Notes: generated by a model from the letters alone, not told the origin. A stretch of 29,959 nucleotides of DNA from DATEZO01 sp035255485 (GCA_035255485.1 DATEZO010000162.1:1-29959); one strand, 5' to 3'; positions 1 through 7,945 are shown, counted from the first letter of the stretch. Numbers and translations are program-made.

Positions 1-722
1 GTCATCATGGTGCGTCCAAGCCAGCGGTTCACTGCCTGCGCCCAGCGGTAGCGCATCGGCCGTTCGATGTCGCAGAACAGGATGATGCGATCACAGTCGG
101 TGTCGTTCTTTGCCCAGTGGATGTAGGTTTCGTCGAAGATCACGCTTTTGCCATCGGCCCAACTGTAGCGCTGGCCGTCGACTTCGATGAAGCAGCGCTC
201 ACTGTCGGGCGTGACCAGTCCGAGGTGATAGCGCAGTGATCCGGCAAACGGGTCGCGGTGCATGTTGAGTTTTCCTCCGGGCGGCAATTCGGCAAACATC
301 GCCGCCTTCACGGACGGTATCGCACGCAGCAAGGCGACGGTTTGCGGACACAGGCGTTCCGCGGAGGGGTGGCTGGCTTCGTACCATTTGAGGTAGAAGC
401 GCTTCCAGCCATATTTGAAAAAGGAATTGAAACCGGCGTCGTCGTTCTTCTCCGCTGCCTTGATTTTCTGCAGCGCGATCAGGTTCAAGGCTTCCGCTCG
501 AATCGTTTCCCACTGATCTTCCAGCGGCTTGAGTTCCCTGAAGTCGTCGTTGGAAAAATACGGCGTGGATGGCACGCGCGAGAACAGGTGCATGAATAGA
601 TTGATCGGCGCCATGAACGACGAATGGTCGAACAACTGGCGCATGAAAGGCAGGCGCACCTTTCCGCGAAAGTGGATGTGGAGGATCGAAAGCAGGTAGA
701 GGGAAACGACAGCCCATTTCAT
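1..722 (-). CDS. lpxO: LpxO-like aspartyl/asparaginyl beta-hydroxylase (C-terminus cut by window edge)
   Basis: The minus-strand frame starts at an ATG at 722-720 (MKWAVVSLYLLSILHIHFRG) and stays open to base 1, so about 240 residues are present and the 3' end is missing. The N-terminus is a hydrophobic anchor. The catalytic part shows the family's Fe(II)/2-oxoglutarate signature: proximal HxD in NMHRDPFAGSLRYHLGL, then SERCFIEVDGQ, then the distal His in DETYIHWAKND, followed by DRIILFCDIERPM. LpxO enzymes hydroxylate the 2-position of the secondary acyl chain of lipid A at the inner membrane; aspartyl/asparaginyl beta-hydroxylases share the fold. The N-terminal membrane anchor favours LpxO. 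It lies downstream of the PQ-loop gene on the same strand with a 123-base gap. The Shine-Dalgarno sequence is weak. Family assignment is firm; the lipid A substrate is inferred. Confidence 0.85.
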   Translation of the reverse strand, partial: MKWAVVSLYLLSILHIHFRGKVRLPFMRQLFDHSSFMAPINLFMHLFSRVPSTPYFSNDDFRELKPLEDQWETIRAEALNLIALQKIKAAEKNDDAGFNSFFKYGWKRFYLKWYEASHPSAERLCPQTVALLRAIPSVKAAMFAELPPGGKLNMHRDPFAGSLRYHLGLVTPDSERCFIEVDGQRYSWADGKSVIFDETYIHWAKNDTDCDRIILFCDIERPMRYRWAQAVNRWLGRTMM

Positions 723-781
723 GGCACGACTCGATGCAGGGAATACATGCCGGCATGGCGGGTGCGGCCGGCGATCTGCAT
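719..781 (-). CDS. Possible 20-codon leader ORF coupled to the LpxO-like gene
   Basis: An ATG at 781-779 opens a 20-residue frame (MQIAGRTRHAGMYSLHRVVP) whose TGA overlaps the ATG of the LpxO-like gene in an ATGA arrangement. The downstream gene lacks a clear ribosome binding site, which would fit translational coupling. The small ORF has no strong Shine-Dalgarno sequence either, so this may be chance. Confidence 0.15.
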   Translation of the reverse strand: MQIAGRTRHAGMYSLHRVVP

Positions 782-845
782 GAATACCGTATCGACAAGG
801 CGTGTGCTTTATGCAAACGCAAATTGCCTGCGCGGAGGAGAGTGC

Positions 846-1151
846 CTAGGGTTTCGTGGAGGAGAGGGCTGCGCTGATCTTGCTCATGCGTGCATTGACG
901 CCATAGAACAGCACGGTCAGCTGGGCGAGGATATTCAGTCCGGCAACCATTGCAATCAGCAAATTCCTGACAACAAACAGTGCGTACAAGACAGCGATTG
1001 CCGCGATGGCAATCCACCCGCCCCACGCCAGCAGCGAGATGGATAGGCGGGCGTCGCGGTCGCGGTGATACTTCAGGATCTGGGGCACGTACAAGGCCGA
1101 CGCCGCAATGCCCGATACGCCGTACAAGACGCTTAACACCTGTTCCATCAT
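846..1151 (-). CDS. PQ-loop (SemiSWEET-like) small membrane protein
   Basis: This 101-residue protein starts at MMEQVLSVLYGVSGIAAS. A longer upstream extension is possible in frame but looks non-coding, and a GACGGAAA stretch just before the chosen ATG can serve as a ribosome binding site. It has three predicted membrane helices and the PQ-loop signature near residues 20-45 (YVPQILKYHRDRDARLSIS followed by a Trp-rich helix). SemiSWEETs are about 90-100 residues with three helices and work as homodimeric sugar transporters. The length and layout match, but no substrate can be read from the sequence. It precedes the LpxO-like gene and diverges from mprF. Confidence 0.7.
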   Translation of the reverse strand: MMEQVLSVLYGVSGIAASALYVPQILKYHRDRDARLSISLLAWGGWIAIAAIAVLYALFVVRNLLIAMVAGLNILAQLTVLFYGVNARMSKISAALSSTKP

Positions 1152-1491
1152 TTTCCGTCGGCAAAAGAACGGTTGATTCGAATGCATCGTCCGCCAAAGA
1201 GACGCCGCAGCGACGATTCTAACGGTCGATTTGCGGCCGGAAAACATTTTTGCGAAGAAAGTTGTAACCGATCTTGCGGCGACGCGACCTTGATTCGCCT
1301 GGGCTCCCAGTCAAGCCTTAATGCGATTGAGCTTTGTCAATTCTTGTCGGCTGACTTCTTGCGATATGCGCCACTGAACAAGGGATTGCCTTTCTTATAC
1401 TGAAACCAAAAGGGAGCAATCCTATGCGAGCTCGCGGCTCAAATCACACTGAACGCACACCTGCGGCGCAGGAACTTTTTGGGTCGCCATC
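1152..1491. other. Divergent intergenic region between the PQ-loop gene and mprF
   Basis: These 340 bases separate two divergent transcription units. On the plus strand they hold a TATACT hexamer (1396-1401), an AGGGAG Shine-Dalgarno sequence (1411-1416), a perfect 10-bp palindrome GCGAGCTCGC (1426-1435) and the start of a small ORF, each discussed separately. No RNA gene or terminator was recognised in the remainder. Confidence 0.5.
1396..1401 (+). promoter_or_regulatory. Candidate -10 element for the mprF transcription unit
   Basis: TATACT matches five of six positions of the sigma-70 -10 consensus. No good -35 hexamer lies 16-18 bases upstream. A start site near 1408 would leave a very short leader before the AGGGAG at 1411-1416. 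It is the best candidate in the gap but weak without a -35. Confidence 0.3.
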
Positions 1492-1516
1492 GTGCCCCGC
1501 CTCCTGCAAAGAATAG
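1424..1516 (+). CDS. Candidate 30-residue leader ORF overlapping the start of mprF
   Basis: An ATG at 1424 follows a strong AGGGAG at 1411-1416 with 7-base spacing. It encodes MRARGSNHTERTPAAQELFG plus ten further residues, ending at TAG 1514-1516, 25 bases inside mprF in another frame. The mprF GTG at 1492 has no comparable ribosome binding site. The arrangement resembles a leader peptide whose translation delivers ribosomes to mprF by termination-reinitiation. No family is recognised and it could be chance. Confidence 0.35.
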   Translation: MRARGSNHTERTPAAQELFGSPSCPASCKE

Positions 1517-4080
1517 GCCCCTTTGTCGGTCTCGCGATCTTCGGGCTGGCGTTGCTGATCTTGAACGATTGGCTGCGCACACAGCCCTACCTGGGACTGA
1601 AGACGGCCTTGTCAACGTTGCCGACGCCCTCGCTTGTGGATGCTGCAAGCCTGGCGGTAGCCGGATATGCAGTACTCACCGCCTACGATTTGCTGGGGCT
1701 GCGATTCATCGGCCGGCGCCTGAGCGTGTCGACCGCCGCTGCGACGTCCTTCATCGCCAATGCGCTGGGAAACAACTTCGGCAATACCTTGATCACCGGT
1801 TCGGCCGTGCGTTACTGGATCTATACCTCGGCGGGGCTGTCGACTTCCGAAATCGCGCGAGTCGTGCTGTTCTGCAGTGTCGGTTTCTGGCTTGGATTCC
1901 TCTTTGTCGGCGCAACGGTGTTCGTGCTCTTCCCCGTGAATCTGCCCGCTGAAATCAACTGGGCAGGAGCGACGACGCGGCCACTCGGGCTCGTCTTCTT
2001 TGCGCTGCTTGCCGCCTATCTGATGCTGATTGCAATGCGCGGGCGATTAATGCCTGAGATGCGAAATACCATCTTGCCATCGCTTGCATTCACGCTAGGG
2101 CAGATCATGGTTGCGTCACTCGACCTGTGCCTGATGGCGTCCGTGTTCTACGCATTGCTGCCGTCATCGGCCGACATTGGATTCGCCCGTTGCCTGACGG
2201 TGTTTCTCGTCGCGCTGGTGGCCGGCAATGTGAGTCTCGTGCCGGGCGGTCTGGGGGTTTTCGAATCGGCAGTCGTACTGCTGCTCGGGCAGCGCGTTGC
2301 CGCCATCGACCTGGCCGGTGCCTTGCTGATGTTTCGCCTGATTTACTTCGTCGCGCCGTTGGTTGTCGCGGCAGCGCTGGCGGCCATTCGCGCGCGCGCG
2401 GGTTCGCTATGGCATCTGCGCGGCATGGTGGCGAAAGGTTCACGTTTTCTCGTCGCGGTAGCGCCGCAAATACTGGCGGCCACGGTCTTCGTCGCGGGGG
2501 CTGTGTTGTTGTTTTCCGGATCGGTGCCGGCAGCGGCGGGGCGGCTGGAAGCACTGAATCATGTCCTGTCACTGCCCCTGATCGAAGCCTCCCACTTTGT
2601 CGCAAGCTTGGCTGGTGCGGTATTGCTGCTGCTCGCACGTGCGTTACAGCGGCGCCTCGACGCGGCCTGGCATCTTGCGGTACTGTTGCTCGGCGCAGGC
2701 GCTGCCTTATCCCTGTCCAAAGGCTGGGACTTTGAAGAGGCAAGCGTACTCGTCCTTGCATGCCTTGCGCTGCTGTCCTTGCGCCGCCAGTTCTATCGCA
2801 AGTCCTCTCTCCTGGGAGAACGCTTCAGCGCAGCGTGGACGGCTGCCATCGTGATAGTGATGGCAGCCTCCTCCTGGCTCGTGTTCTTCGCATACGGCAA
2901 TGCTTCGTATGCGGAACAATCCTGGTGGACGTTCGCGCTGCACGCCGAGGCCTCGCGCTCGCTCCGCGCTACTGTCGGTGCGATGGTGCTGATCGCCATG
3001 TTCGCCTTGTATCGTTTGCTGAGGCCGATGCAGCCCGTGCCGCCATTGCCCGAGGTCAGCGACCTGGAGCGCGTGCGTCCTCTCGTTGAACGTTCGACGG
3101 CCACCTATGCGAACCTTGTCCTGCGGGGCGACAAGGCAGTACTGTTCAGCGCAGCAAAGGATGCCTTTCTGATGTATGGGCGCAGAGGCCGCAGCTGGAT
3201 CGCAATGGGAGATCCGGTTGGCGCAGACAAGGGCGCGCGCGAGCTGCTCTGGCAGTTTCATGATCTCTGCGACCGGTTCGATGGCTGGTGCGTATTCTTC
3301 GAGGTGGGACAGAAGTGGCGTACCCAGTATGCCGAACTGGGGCTTGGGCTGACGCCGCTCGGCGAGGAAGCGCGTGTCGCGCTGGCCGACTTCGACATCG
3401 GCACGCCGACATACAAGAGGCTGCGTCAGGCGCGAGCACGAATGCAGCGCCAAGGCTGCAGCTTCGATATTCTCCCGCGCGAGGCAGTGCATGAGGTGCT
3501 GCCGTCGCTGGCGCAGATTTCCGAAGCCTGGCTGGCGGGCAAGGCGACGCAGGAAAAAGGATTTTCGAATGCCTCGTTCGACGTGGATTATCTCAAGCAG
3601 TTTCCGCTTGGAGTCGTGACAAGCGGCGGGAAAATCATCGCCTTCGCGAATTTGTGGCTTGGTGCGGACAAGGAAGAATTGTCGGTTGATCTCATGCGTC
3701 ACTTGCCGTCCGCACCGAACGGCACCATGGACTTGCTGTTCTGCGAGTTGATGCTATGGGGGCGCAAGGAGGGATTCAAGTGGTTCAACCTGGGCATGGC
3801 GCCCCTGTCCGGGCTGGCCGAGTACGCGCAAATGCCGATTTGGCGTTCTCTCGGAACCTTGTTGTATCGGCATGGCGAGCACTTCTACAACTTCGAGGGC
3901 CTGCGCCACTATAAAGCCAAGTTCCATCCCGTCTGGCGGCCTCTGTATCTTGCTTCGCCAGGCGGCGTAGCTCTGCCTGCGATCCTTGTCGACGTCGCTG
4001 CGCTGATGGCGGGCAGCGTCCCGGGCATCATTTCGAAGCGTGGCGCTGCTGCACAAGAACGATCATGCGACGATTTCTGA
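1492..4080 (+). CDS. mprF: MprF-type bifunctional aminoacyl-phosphatidylglycerol synthase/flippase
   Basis: At 862 residues this is full length for MprF (about 840-880). Residues 1 to about 520 are a polytopic membrane region containing the flippase-domain pattern (SFIANALGNNFGNTLITGSA near residue 90, and LVPGGLGVFESAVVLLLG near 250). Residues about 520-840 are the cytosolic DUF2156 GNAT-like transferase (VLFSAAKDAFLMYGRRGRSW; PTYKRLRQARARMQRQGCSF; FKWFNLGMAPLSGLAEY). MprF moves lysine or alanine from aminoacyl-tRNA to phosphatidylglycerol and flips the product, reducing envelope negative charge and sensitivity to cationic peptides. Whether Lys, Ala or another residue is used cannot be told here. 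The start is GTG with a poor ribosome binding site, possibly coupled to the upstream small ORF. The stop overlaps the next gene by 16 bases, indicating an operon. Confidence 0.93.
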   Translation: MPRLLQRIGPFVGLAIFGLALLILNDWLRTQPYLGLKTALSTLPTPSLVDAASLAVAGYAVLTAYDLLGLRFIGRRLSVSTAAATSFIANALGNNFGNTLITGSAVRYWIYTSAGLSTSEIARVVLFCSVGFWLGFLFVGATVFVLFPVNLPAEINWAGATTRPLGLVFFALLAAYLMLIAMRGRLMPEMRNTILPSLAFTLGQIMVASLDLCLMASVFYALLPSSADIGFARCLTVFLVALVAGNVSLVPGGLGVFESAVVLLLGQRVAAIDLAGALLMFRLIYFVAPLVVAAALAAIRARAGSLWHLRGMVAKGSRFLVAVAPQILAATVFVAGAVLLFSGSVPAAAGRLEALNHVLSLPLIEASHFVASLAGAVLLLLARALQRRLDAAWHLAVLLLGAGAALSLSKGWDFEEASVLVLACLALLSLRRQFYRKSSLLGERFSAAWTAAIVIVMAASSWLVFFAYGNASYAEQSWWTFALHAEASRSLRATVGAMVLIAMFALYRLLRPMQPVPPLPEVSDLERVRPLVERSTATYANLVLRGDKAVLFSAAKDAFLMYGRRGRSWIAMGDPVGADKGARELLWQFHDLCDRFDGWCVFFEVGQKWRTQYAELGLGLTPLGEEARVALADFDIGTPTYKRLRQARARMQRQGCSFDILPREAVHEVLPSLAQISEAWLAGKATQEKGFSNASFDVDYLKQFPLGVVTSGGKIIAFANLWLGADKEELSVDLMRHLPSAPNGTMDLLFCELMLWGRKEGFKWFNLGMAPLSGLAEYAQMPIWRSLGTLLYRHGEHFYNFEGLRHYKAKFHPVWRPLYLASPGGVALPAILVDVAALMAGSVPGIISKRGAAAQERSCDDF

Positions 4081-5207
4081 GCCCCTTCGTGCTGACCTTG
4101 AGTACCATCCTCATTGCAGGGTATGTCTACGTGGCATTTCGCCTGGGCGCGAACTGGCCGCAACGCTGGTTGCTTGCGCTGCCGTTCCTCATGGTGTGGA
4201 TCGTGCCCGCAGTCTACTGGGCAGGCGACCGCGAAAGTTCGACTGCGGCGGACGAACTGGTGCATGCCGTCAGTTACCTCTGCATGGGGTGGTTGAATTT
4301 TCTGGTGCTGCTGTCCCTGGCGCGCGATGCTCTTCTTGCTGCGGCATGGGCGCTTCATGCGCAAGCATTGTTTGGGTTGCTTGATAATGCCGGCCCGGCG
4401 CTGGTGTTTGCCGGTTCATTTGCCGCGTTGACGATTGGATTGCTGGCCGCTTTCCGCGGACCGCATCTGCGCCGGGTGACGATTCCGGTCGAAGGCCTTC
4501 ATCCGGCATTGAACGGCTTGCGCATCGTCCAGATCAGCGACCTGCATGTCGGGCCAACGATCGGCGAGCGCTACGTGAAGCGCGTGGTGCAGATGAGCAA
4601 CGAGTTGAACGCCGACCTCATCGTGCTCACCGGCGACATCGTCGACGGCCCTGTGAGCCGCCTGGCACGCCATGTGGCGCCGCTGGGCGAATTGAGGGCG
4701 CGTCATGGAAGCTTTTTCATTCTCGGCAACCACGATTGCTATGCCGGCGCGCAGGCATGGACCACCCATTTTCGGTCGCTCGGGATGCAAGTCTTACTCA
4801 ACGAGTATCGGATATTTACGCGTGACGGTGCGAAGTTCGTGGTCGGCGGCGTCGTCGATCCGGCACTGAGCTTGACCGATCCGGAGCAGAAGCCGCGTCC
4901 GGATCTCGCCGCAGCGCCGCAGGCCGGGCGCGCCCTGCGCATATTGCTCGCGCATAACCCCTCACTGGCTTCGCTCGCGCAGGAGGCCGGTTTCGACCTG
5001 CAGCTGTCGGGACATACGCACGCCGGTCAATTCTTTCCCTGGACGATCGCTGTGCGCCTGGTGCATGCACCGCATGTTGCCGGGTTGTCGCGACTTGGTT
5101 CAATGTGGGTATATGTCAATGCGGGTACGGGGACTTGGGGGCCGCCGGTGCGCTTCGGCACCGAACCCGAACTGACCTTGCTTCAGCTCACGGCGCATAT
5201 GACCTGA
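4065..5207 (+). CDS. Membrane-anchored metallophosphoesterase (YaeI-like)
   Basis: This 380-residue protein has an N-terminal region with about four membrane helices (residues 5-130) and a calcineurin-like phosphoesterase domain. The metal-binding motifs are in order: ISDLHVG (D159, H161), LTGDIVDG (D191), ILGNHDCYAG (N222, H223) and LSGHTHAGQFFPW near residue 310. YaeI/YkoE-type members act on nucleotide-lipid or other phosphoester substrates at the membrane; the substrate here is unknown. The ATG lies inside the end of mprF, so the two are probably co-translated, suggesting a role in phospholipid or envelope metabolism. The domain call is very secure and the biological role is inferred. Confidence 0.88.
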   Translation: MRRFLSPFVLTLSTILIAGYVYVAFRLGANWPQRWLLALPFLMVWIVPAVYWAGDRESSTAADELVHAVSYLCMGWLNFLVLLSLARDALLAAAWALHAQALFGLLDNAGPALVFAGSFAALTIGLLAAFRGPHLRRVTIPVEGLHPALNGLRIVQISDLHVGPTIGERYVKRVVQMSNELNADLIVLTGDIVDGPVSRLARHVAPLGELRARHGSFFILGNHDCYAGAQAWTTHFRSLGMQVLLNEYRIFTRDGAKFVVGGVVDPALSLTDPEQKPRPDLAAAPQAGRALRILLAHNPSLASLAQEAGFDLQLSGHTHAGQFFPWTIAVRLVHAPHVAGLSRLGSMWVYVNAGTGTWGPPVRFGTEPELTLLQLTAHMT

Positions 5208-5267
5208 AGAGCGGATGATGTCGCTTGCATGGTGCGCGAGCTCGCATGGAACAATGAAGAGATTGTA

Positions 5268-6077
5268 ATGAATGACACGGAAGGTTCCGCCATTGTCACC
5301 GTCGATTTGTGCAAACGCTTCGATGGCTTCACTGCGCTTGAAGGACTAAGCCTGACTGTGGGGCGAGGCTTGATTTTCGGGCTCCTGGGCCCGAATGGCG
5401 CCGGCAAGAGTACGACGATCAAGATCCTCACCACCTTGCTGGACGCCAGTTCCGGGGCGGCCGTAGTGGCCGGCTACGATGTCGCGAAGAAGCCGGTGGA
5501 TGTGCGGCGCCATATCGGCTATGTGCCCCAGATGGTGTCCGCGGACGGCGGCCTGACCGGCTACGAAAACCTTTGCCTGTCTGCGAGTCTGTATGGGCTT
5601 CGCGGTGACCGGCGCGAAGAGCGTATCAGCGAAGCCCTGGCGTTTTCCGGCTTGCAGGAGGTGGCGACAAAATTGGTGCGAACCTACTCCGGCGGCATGA
5701 TTCGGCGCCTTGAAATTGCGCAGGCGGCGCTGCATTACCCGGAGGTCTTGTTTCTGGATGAGCCGACCATCGGCCTGGACCCGGTCGCCCGGCGCGCTGT
5801 GTGGGAAAGACTGAAGCATCTGCGCCAGGCCAAGGGAATGACGATCCTGATCACCACGCACGACATGGAAGAAGCCGACATCCTGTGCGATGAGCTGGCT
5901 ATTCTGCACCAGGGGCGCCTGGCAGCACTGGGTAAGCCCGCGGAGCTCAAGGCGCAGGTCGGATCACAGGCTACATTGGAGGATGTGTTTGTCCATTTCA
6001 GCGGCGCCGTGATCGATCAAGGCGGCAATTTTCGCGATGTGCGCGAAAGTCGCGGCACCATTCAGCGCTTGGGATAA
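5268..6077 (+). CDS. ABC-2 type transporter ATP-binding protein
   Basis: This is the nucleotide-binding subunit of an exporter. From the ATG at 5268 (269 residues) it shows Walker A GPNGAGKSTT at about 41-50, Q-loop in YVPQMVS, ABC signature YSGGMIRRLEIAQ, Walker B VLFLDEPTIGLDP and the H-loop ITTHDMEEAD. The closest general type is the DrrA/NodI/CcmA-like class. An in-frame ATG at 5229 would add 13 residues. The 5268 start is preferred because GAAGAG lies just upstream and the conserved domain begins shortly after. It follows the phosphoesterase by 60 bases and precedes its permease by 3 bases. The substrate is unknown; drug or lipid export is plausible from the class. Confidence 0.92.
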   Translation: MNDTEGSAIVTVDLCKRFDGFTALEGLSLTVGRGLIFGLLGPNGAGKSTTIKILTTLLDASSGAAVVAGYDVAKKPVDVRRHIGYVPQMVSADGGLTGYENLCLSASLYGLRGDRREERISEALAFSGLQEVATKLVRTYSGGMIRRLEIAQAALHYPEVLFLDEPTIGLDPVARRAVWERLKHLRQAKGMTILITTHDMEEADILCDELAILHQGRLAALGKPAELKAQVGSQATLEDVFVHFSGAVIDQGGNFRDVRESRGTIQRLG

Positions 6078-6080
6078 GAA

Positions 6081-6851
6081 ATGCTCGATTTTCTCTACGA
6101 GGCTGCCGCGATCGCCCAGGCCGAGATGCACAAGCTGTTGCGCGATCCTACCGAACTTCTGTCGCGCGCCGTGCAACCGGTATTGTGGCTGGCGGTCTTC
6201 GGGCAGGTCTTCAGTCAGGTACGCGGCATACCGACCGGGAACCTGCGCTATCTGGATTACATGGCGCCTGGGATTCTTGCGCAAAGCATACTCTTCAGTG
6301 CGATCTTCTATGGCATCGCGATCATTTGGGAGCGTGATCTGGGCATCGTCCACAAGCTGCTGGTCACCCCGGCGCACCGCAGCGCGCTGGTGCTCGGCAA
6401 GGCGCTGGCAGCGGGCTTGAGGGGGCTGGTGCAGGCAACCGTGGTCTATCTCGTGGCGATTGCCCTGAGCGTGGCCGTGCGTTGGGAGTTGAAGCAGATA
6501 CTCACCATGGCCGCCGCCGTGTTTCTCGGGTCATGCATTTTCTCGACGTTCTCGCTGGTCATCGCCTGCATCGTCAAGACGCGTGAACGGTTCATGGGTA
6601 TCGGCCAGGTGCTCACGATGCCCTTGTTTTTCGCGTCGAATGCAATCTATCCGCTGGAGCTGATGCCGGCCTGGCTGAGATCGATTGCCGCATTCAACCC
6701 GCTGACCTATCTGGTGGACGCATTGCGCGGCGTGATGATCGTCGGCGGAAGGAGCGCCTACGCTCAAAGCACAAGTTTCAGCGTGATGATGTTGACCTTC
6801 GTCGTGCTTCTGGCCATTGCGTCCAGACTTTATCCGGGGCTGGCGCGCTAG
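6081..6851 (+). CDS. ABC-2 type transporter permease
   Basis: This 256-residue integral membrane protein has about six helices and the ABC-2 signature late in the sequence (FFASNAIYPLELMPAWLRSI then FNPLTYLVDALRGVM). It is the membrane partner of the ATPase that ends 3 bases upstream, forming a DrrAB/NodIJ-like exporter. Residues about 40-96 (bases 6197-6368) are repeated almost identically at the right end of the window, so this gene has a partial or complete paralogue there. Downstream it converges with the glutaredoxin-SH3 gene across a strong hairpin. Confidence 0.92.
   Translation: MLDFLYEAAAIAQAEMHKLLRDPTELLSRAVQPVLWLAVFGQVFSQVRGIPTGNLRYLDYMAPGILAQSILFSAIFYGIAIIWERDLGIVHKLLVTPAHRSALVLGKALAAGLRGLVQATVVYLVAIALSVAVRWELKQILTMAAAVFLGSCIFSTFSLVIACIVKTRERFMGIGQVLTMPLFFASNAIYPLELMPAWLRSIAAFNPLTYLVDALRGVMIVGGRSAYAQSTSFSVMMLTFVVLLAIASRLYPGLAR
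6197..6368 (+). repeat. Left copy of a 172-bp direct repeat (internal to the ABC permease gene)
   Basis: Bases 6197-6368 match 29788-29959 in the same orientation with five substitutions by hand alignment and no gaps. All five fall on third codon positions and are silent (GGG/GGA, AGT/AGC, GTA/GTG, GGG/GGC, CTT/CTG). The match stops at 29788 on its left side and runs to the window end, so the true repeat may be longer on the right. Confidence 0.93.
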
Positions 6852-6887
6852 CTGGAAAATTTATACTCAGAACGTGTGCGCCGCTCG

Positions 6888-6986
6888 GTGTCGCTGACAG
6901 CAACCTGATTGTCAAACAGGTTGCTGTCAGTTGCTCCGGCTTGCCGTTGTGCTTGTTGGCGGCAGCGTCCATCGGGGCGTATTCAA
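6888..6986 (-). pseudogene. Decayed Rhs core fragment (left remnant)
   Basis: Read on the minus strand this encodes YAPMDAAANKHNGKPEQL, which matches YTAMDAAAGKHNSKSGQL of the intact Rhs protein (about residues 1020-1053, bases 11385-11485). DNA similarity continues past that point, but the frame no longer follows the Rhs sequence. It has no start codon or repeat context of its own and overlaps the last codon region of the neighbouring glutaredoxin-SH3 gene. It is a relic of a second Rhs copy or of a recombination event. Confidence 0.75.
6894..6930. terminator. Perfect 14-bp inverted repeat between convergent genes
   Basis: CTGACAGCAACCTG (6894-6907) and CAGGTTGCTGTCAG (6917-6930) are exact reverse complements around a 9-base loop. 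It sits 42 bases after the ABC permease stop and 52 bases after the glutaredoxin-SH3 stop. A bidirectional transcription end or 3' mRNA stabiliser is likely. There is no T-tract on either side, so it is not a canonical intrinsic terminator. Confidence 0.5.
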
Positions 6987-7723
6987 GGCTTTTTGGCAAG
7001 CAATTTGTCGATCCAGCCTTCACCCTGGGGCGACGTCACGCGAAAGAACCCCTCCCGCTCCTCGCCCATGTAGATCACTTCTTCACCCTTACCCAGCGCC
7101 AGCAATCTGGGGCTGGTCTTACTGGCGCGCACATATACCTGAACACCGGGAATCTTGCCGATCAGCGCATCGCCCGCTTGCAAGCCTACACCCGCATGCA
7201 CCGTTTGATTGGGCGTCACCGGTGGGTTGACCGATGGACTATTGGCGGCCGCTTGCGTACGTTGAAATTCTGCATAGTTCTGGTCAACCGCCTCCGGTGC
7301 AAAGCCAAGCATGGTTTTTCTGCCAAAAACCATGAAAGGTACCGGCCCTGTGCCGCCAAGCAGACGGTATTCCGCCTTGTAGGCGCTATTGGTTTCGATG
7401 TCGCGTTCGACGAAAGGAATATTTTTTTGCTGCATGTAGGCGGCCGCACGTTTGCAGTAGCCGCACCAGGATGTGCGATACAAAATGACTTTGTCTGCTG
7501 CGTCCTGCGGGGCTTGTGCGCCGCCGACGATTTGTCCAAACGAGACATCGGATACCGACTTGATGACATCGAGGAGGTCGCCGGATTGCGCTTGCAGGCC
7601 GGTCTTTGCCTGGATGATTCCTTTCAGCAGTCCACCAAAATTTTGCGCGGATGCGCTTGTCATGCCCAGACAAGTTAGCAGCGCCAGCATCTGAAACGTG
7701 TGGCGGATGATTTTTATTCGCAT
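6983..7723 (-). CDS. Secreted glutaredoxin-like protein with C-terminal SH3 domain
   Basis: This 246-residue protein starts at MRIKIIRHTFQMLALLTCLG, with AAGGAAA upstream at good spacing. An upstream in-frame extension belongs to the Rhs remnant. A Sec signal peptide (about 1-27, ending ASA-QN) is followed by a thioredoxin-fold glutaredoxin domain with CxxC in YRTSWCGYCKRAAAYMQ (C87, C90) and the cis-proline region GPVPFMVFG. A bacterial SH3-like domain ends the protein (about 178-246, VYVRASKTSPRLLALGKGEE and GFFRVTSPQGEGWIDKLLA). It is probably a periplasmic thiol-disulfide protein that binds the cell wall or a partner protein. It lies between two Rhs core fragments, and its SH3 end recalls the SH3b tail of the secretin at 19898-21835. 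Confidence 0.8.
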   Translation of the reverse strand: MRIKIIRHTFQMLALLTCLGMTSASAQNFGGLLKGIIQAKTGLQAQSGDLLDVIKSVSDVSFGQIVGGAQAPQDAADKVILYRTSWCGYCKRAAAYMQQKNIPFVERDIETNSAYKAEYRLLGGTGPVPFMVFGRKTMLGFAPEAVDQNYAEFQRTQAAANSPSVNPPVTPNQTVHAGVGLQAGDALIGKIPGVQVYVRASKTSPRLLALGKGEEVIYMGEEREGFFRVTSPQGEGWIDKLLAKKP

Positions 7724-7784
7724 GGTATTTTTTCCTTTCTTATATTCTGTGGCGATGAATTTCATAACGATTGGGAGGCCGCCG

Positions 7785-7945
7785 CCATTCCTCGCAGCGT
7801 GGTGGTTGCCTTCCACGGCTTGTGTATCCAAGCGGTGGTAGGCGTCATTTCTGTTTTTGTCACCGGGCGATCTCTGAAATACATGTAATGCGCGACAATG
7901 CGGCCTTGCGCATCAGCTTCGGCAGCCAAACGCTGGGCCGAGGTT
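7785..7945 (-). pseudogene. Decayed Rhs core fragment (right remnant)
   Basis: The minus-strand frame contains AQRLAAEADAQGRIVAHYMY and then TKTEMTPTTAWIHKPWK. These match RNQRLAAEADAQGHIIAHYIY and AKIEMTPNTGWMHVLWK of the intact Rhs protein (about residues 1350-1400, bases 10345-10495). The frame is open but lacks the rest of the core and any tip. Bases 7946-8057, between this fragment and the beta-helix gene, show nothing recognisable. Confidence 0.8.

Noticed and set aside
199..1197. A 332-codon minus-strand frame spanning the LpxO-like and PQ-loop genes
   Set aside because: It is Arg/Pro/Ala-rich with no domain, and overlaps two genes with clear family motifs in other frames.
2707..3702. 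A 331-codon minus-strand frame inside mprF
   Set aside because: It lies wholly antisense to the conserved transferase domain of mprF and has no family features.
6941..7678. A 245-codon plus-strand frame opposite the glutaredoxin-SH3 gene
   Set aside because: The opposite strand has a signal peptide, CxxC glutaredoxin motif and a good ribosome binding site; the plus frame has none of these.
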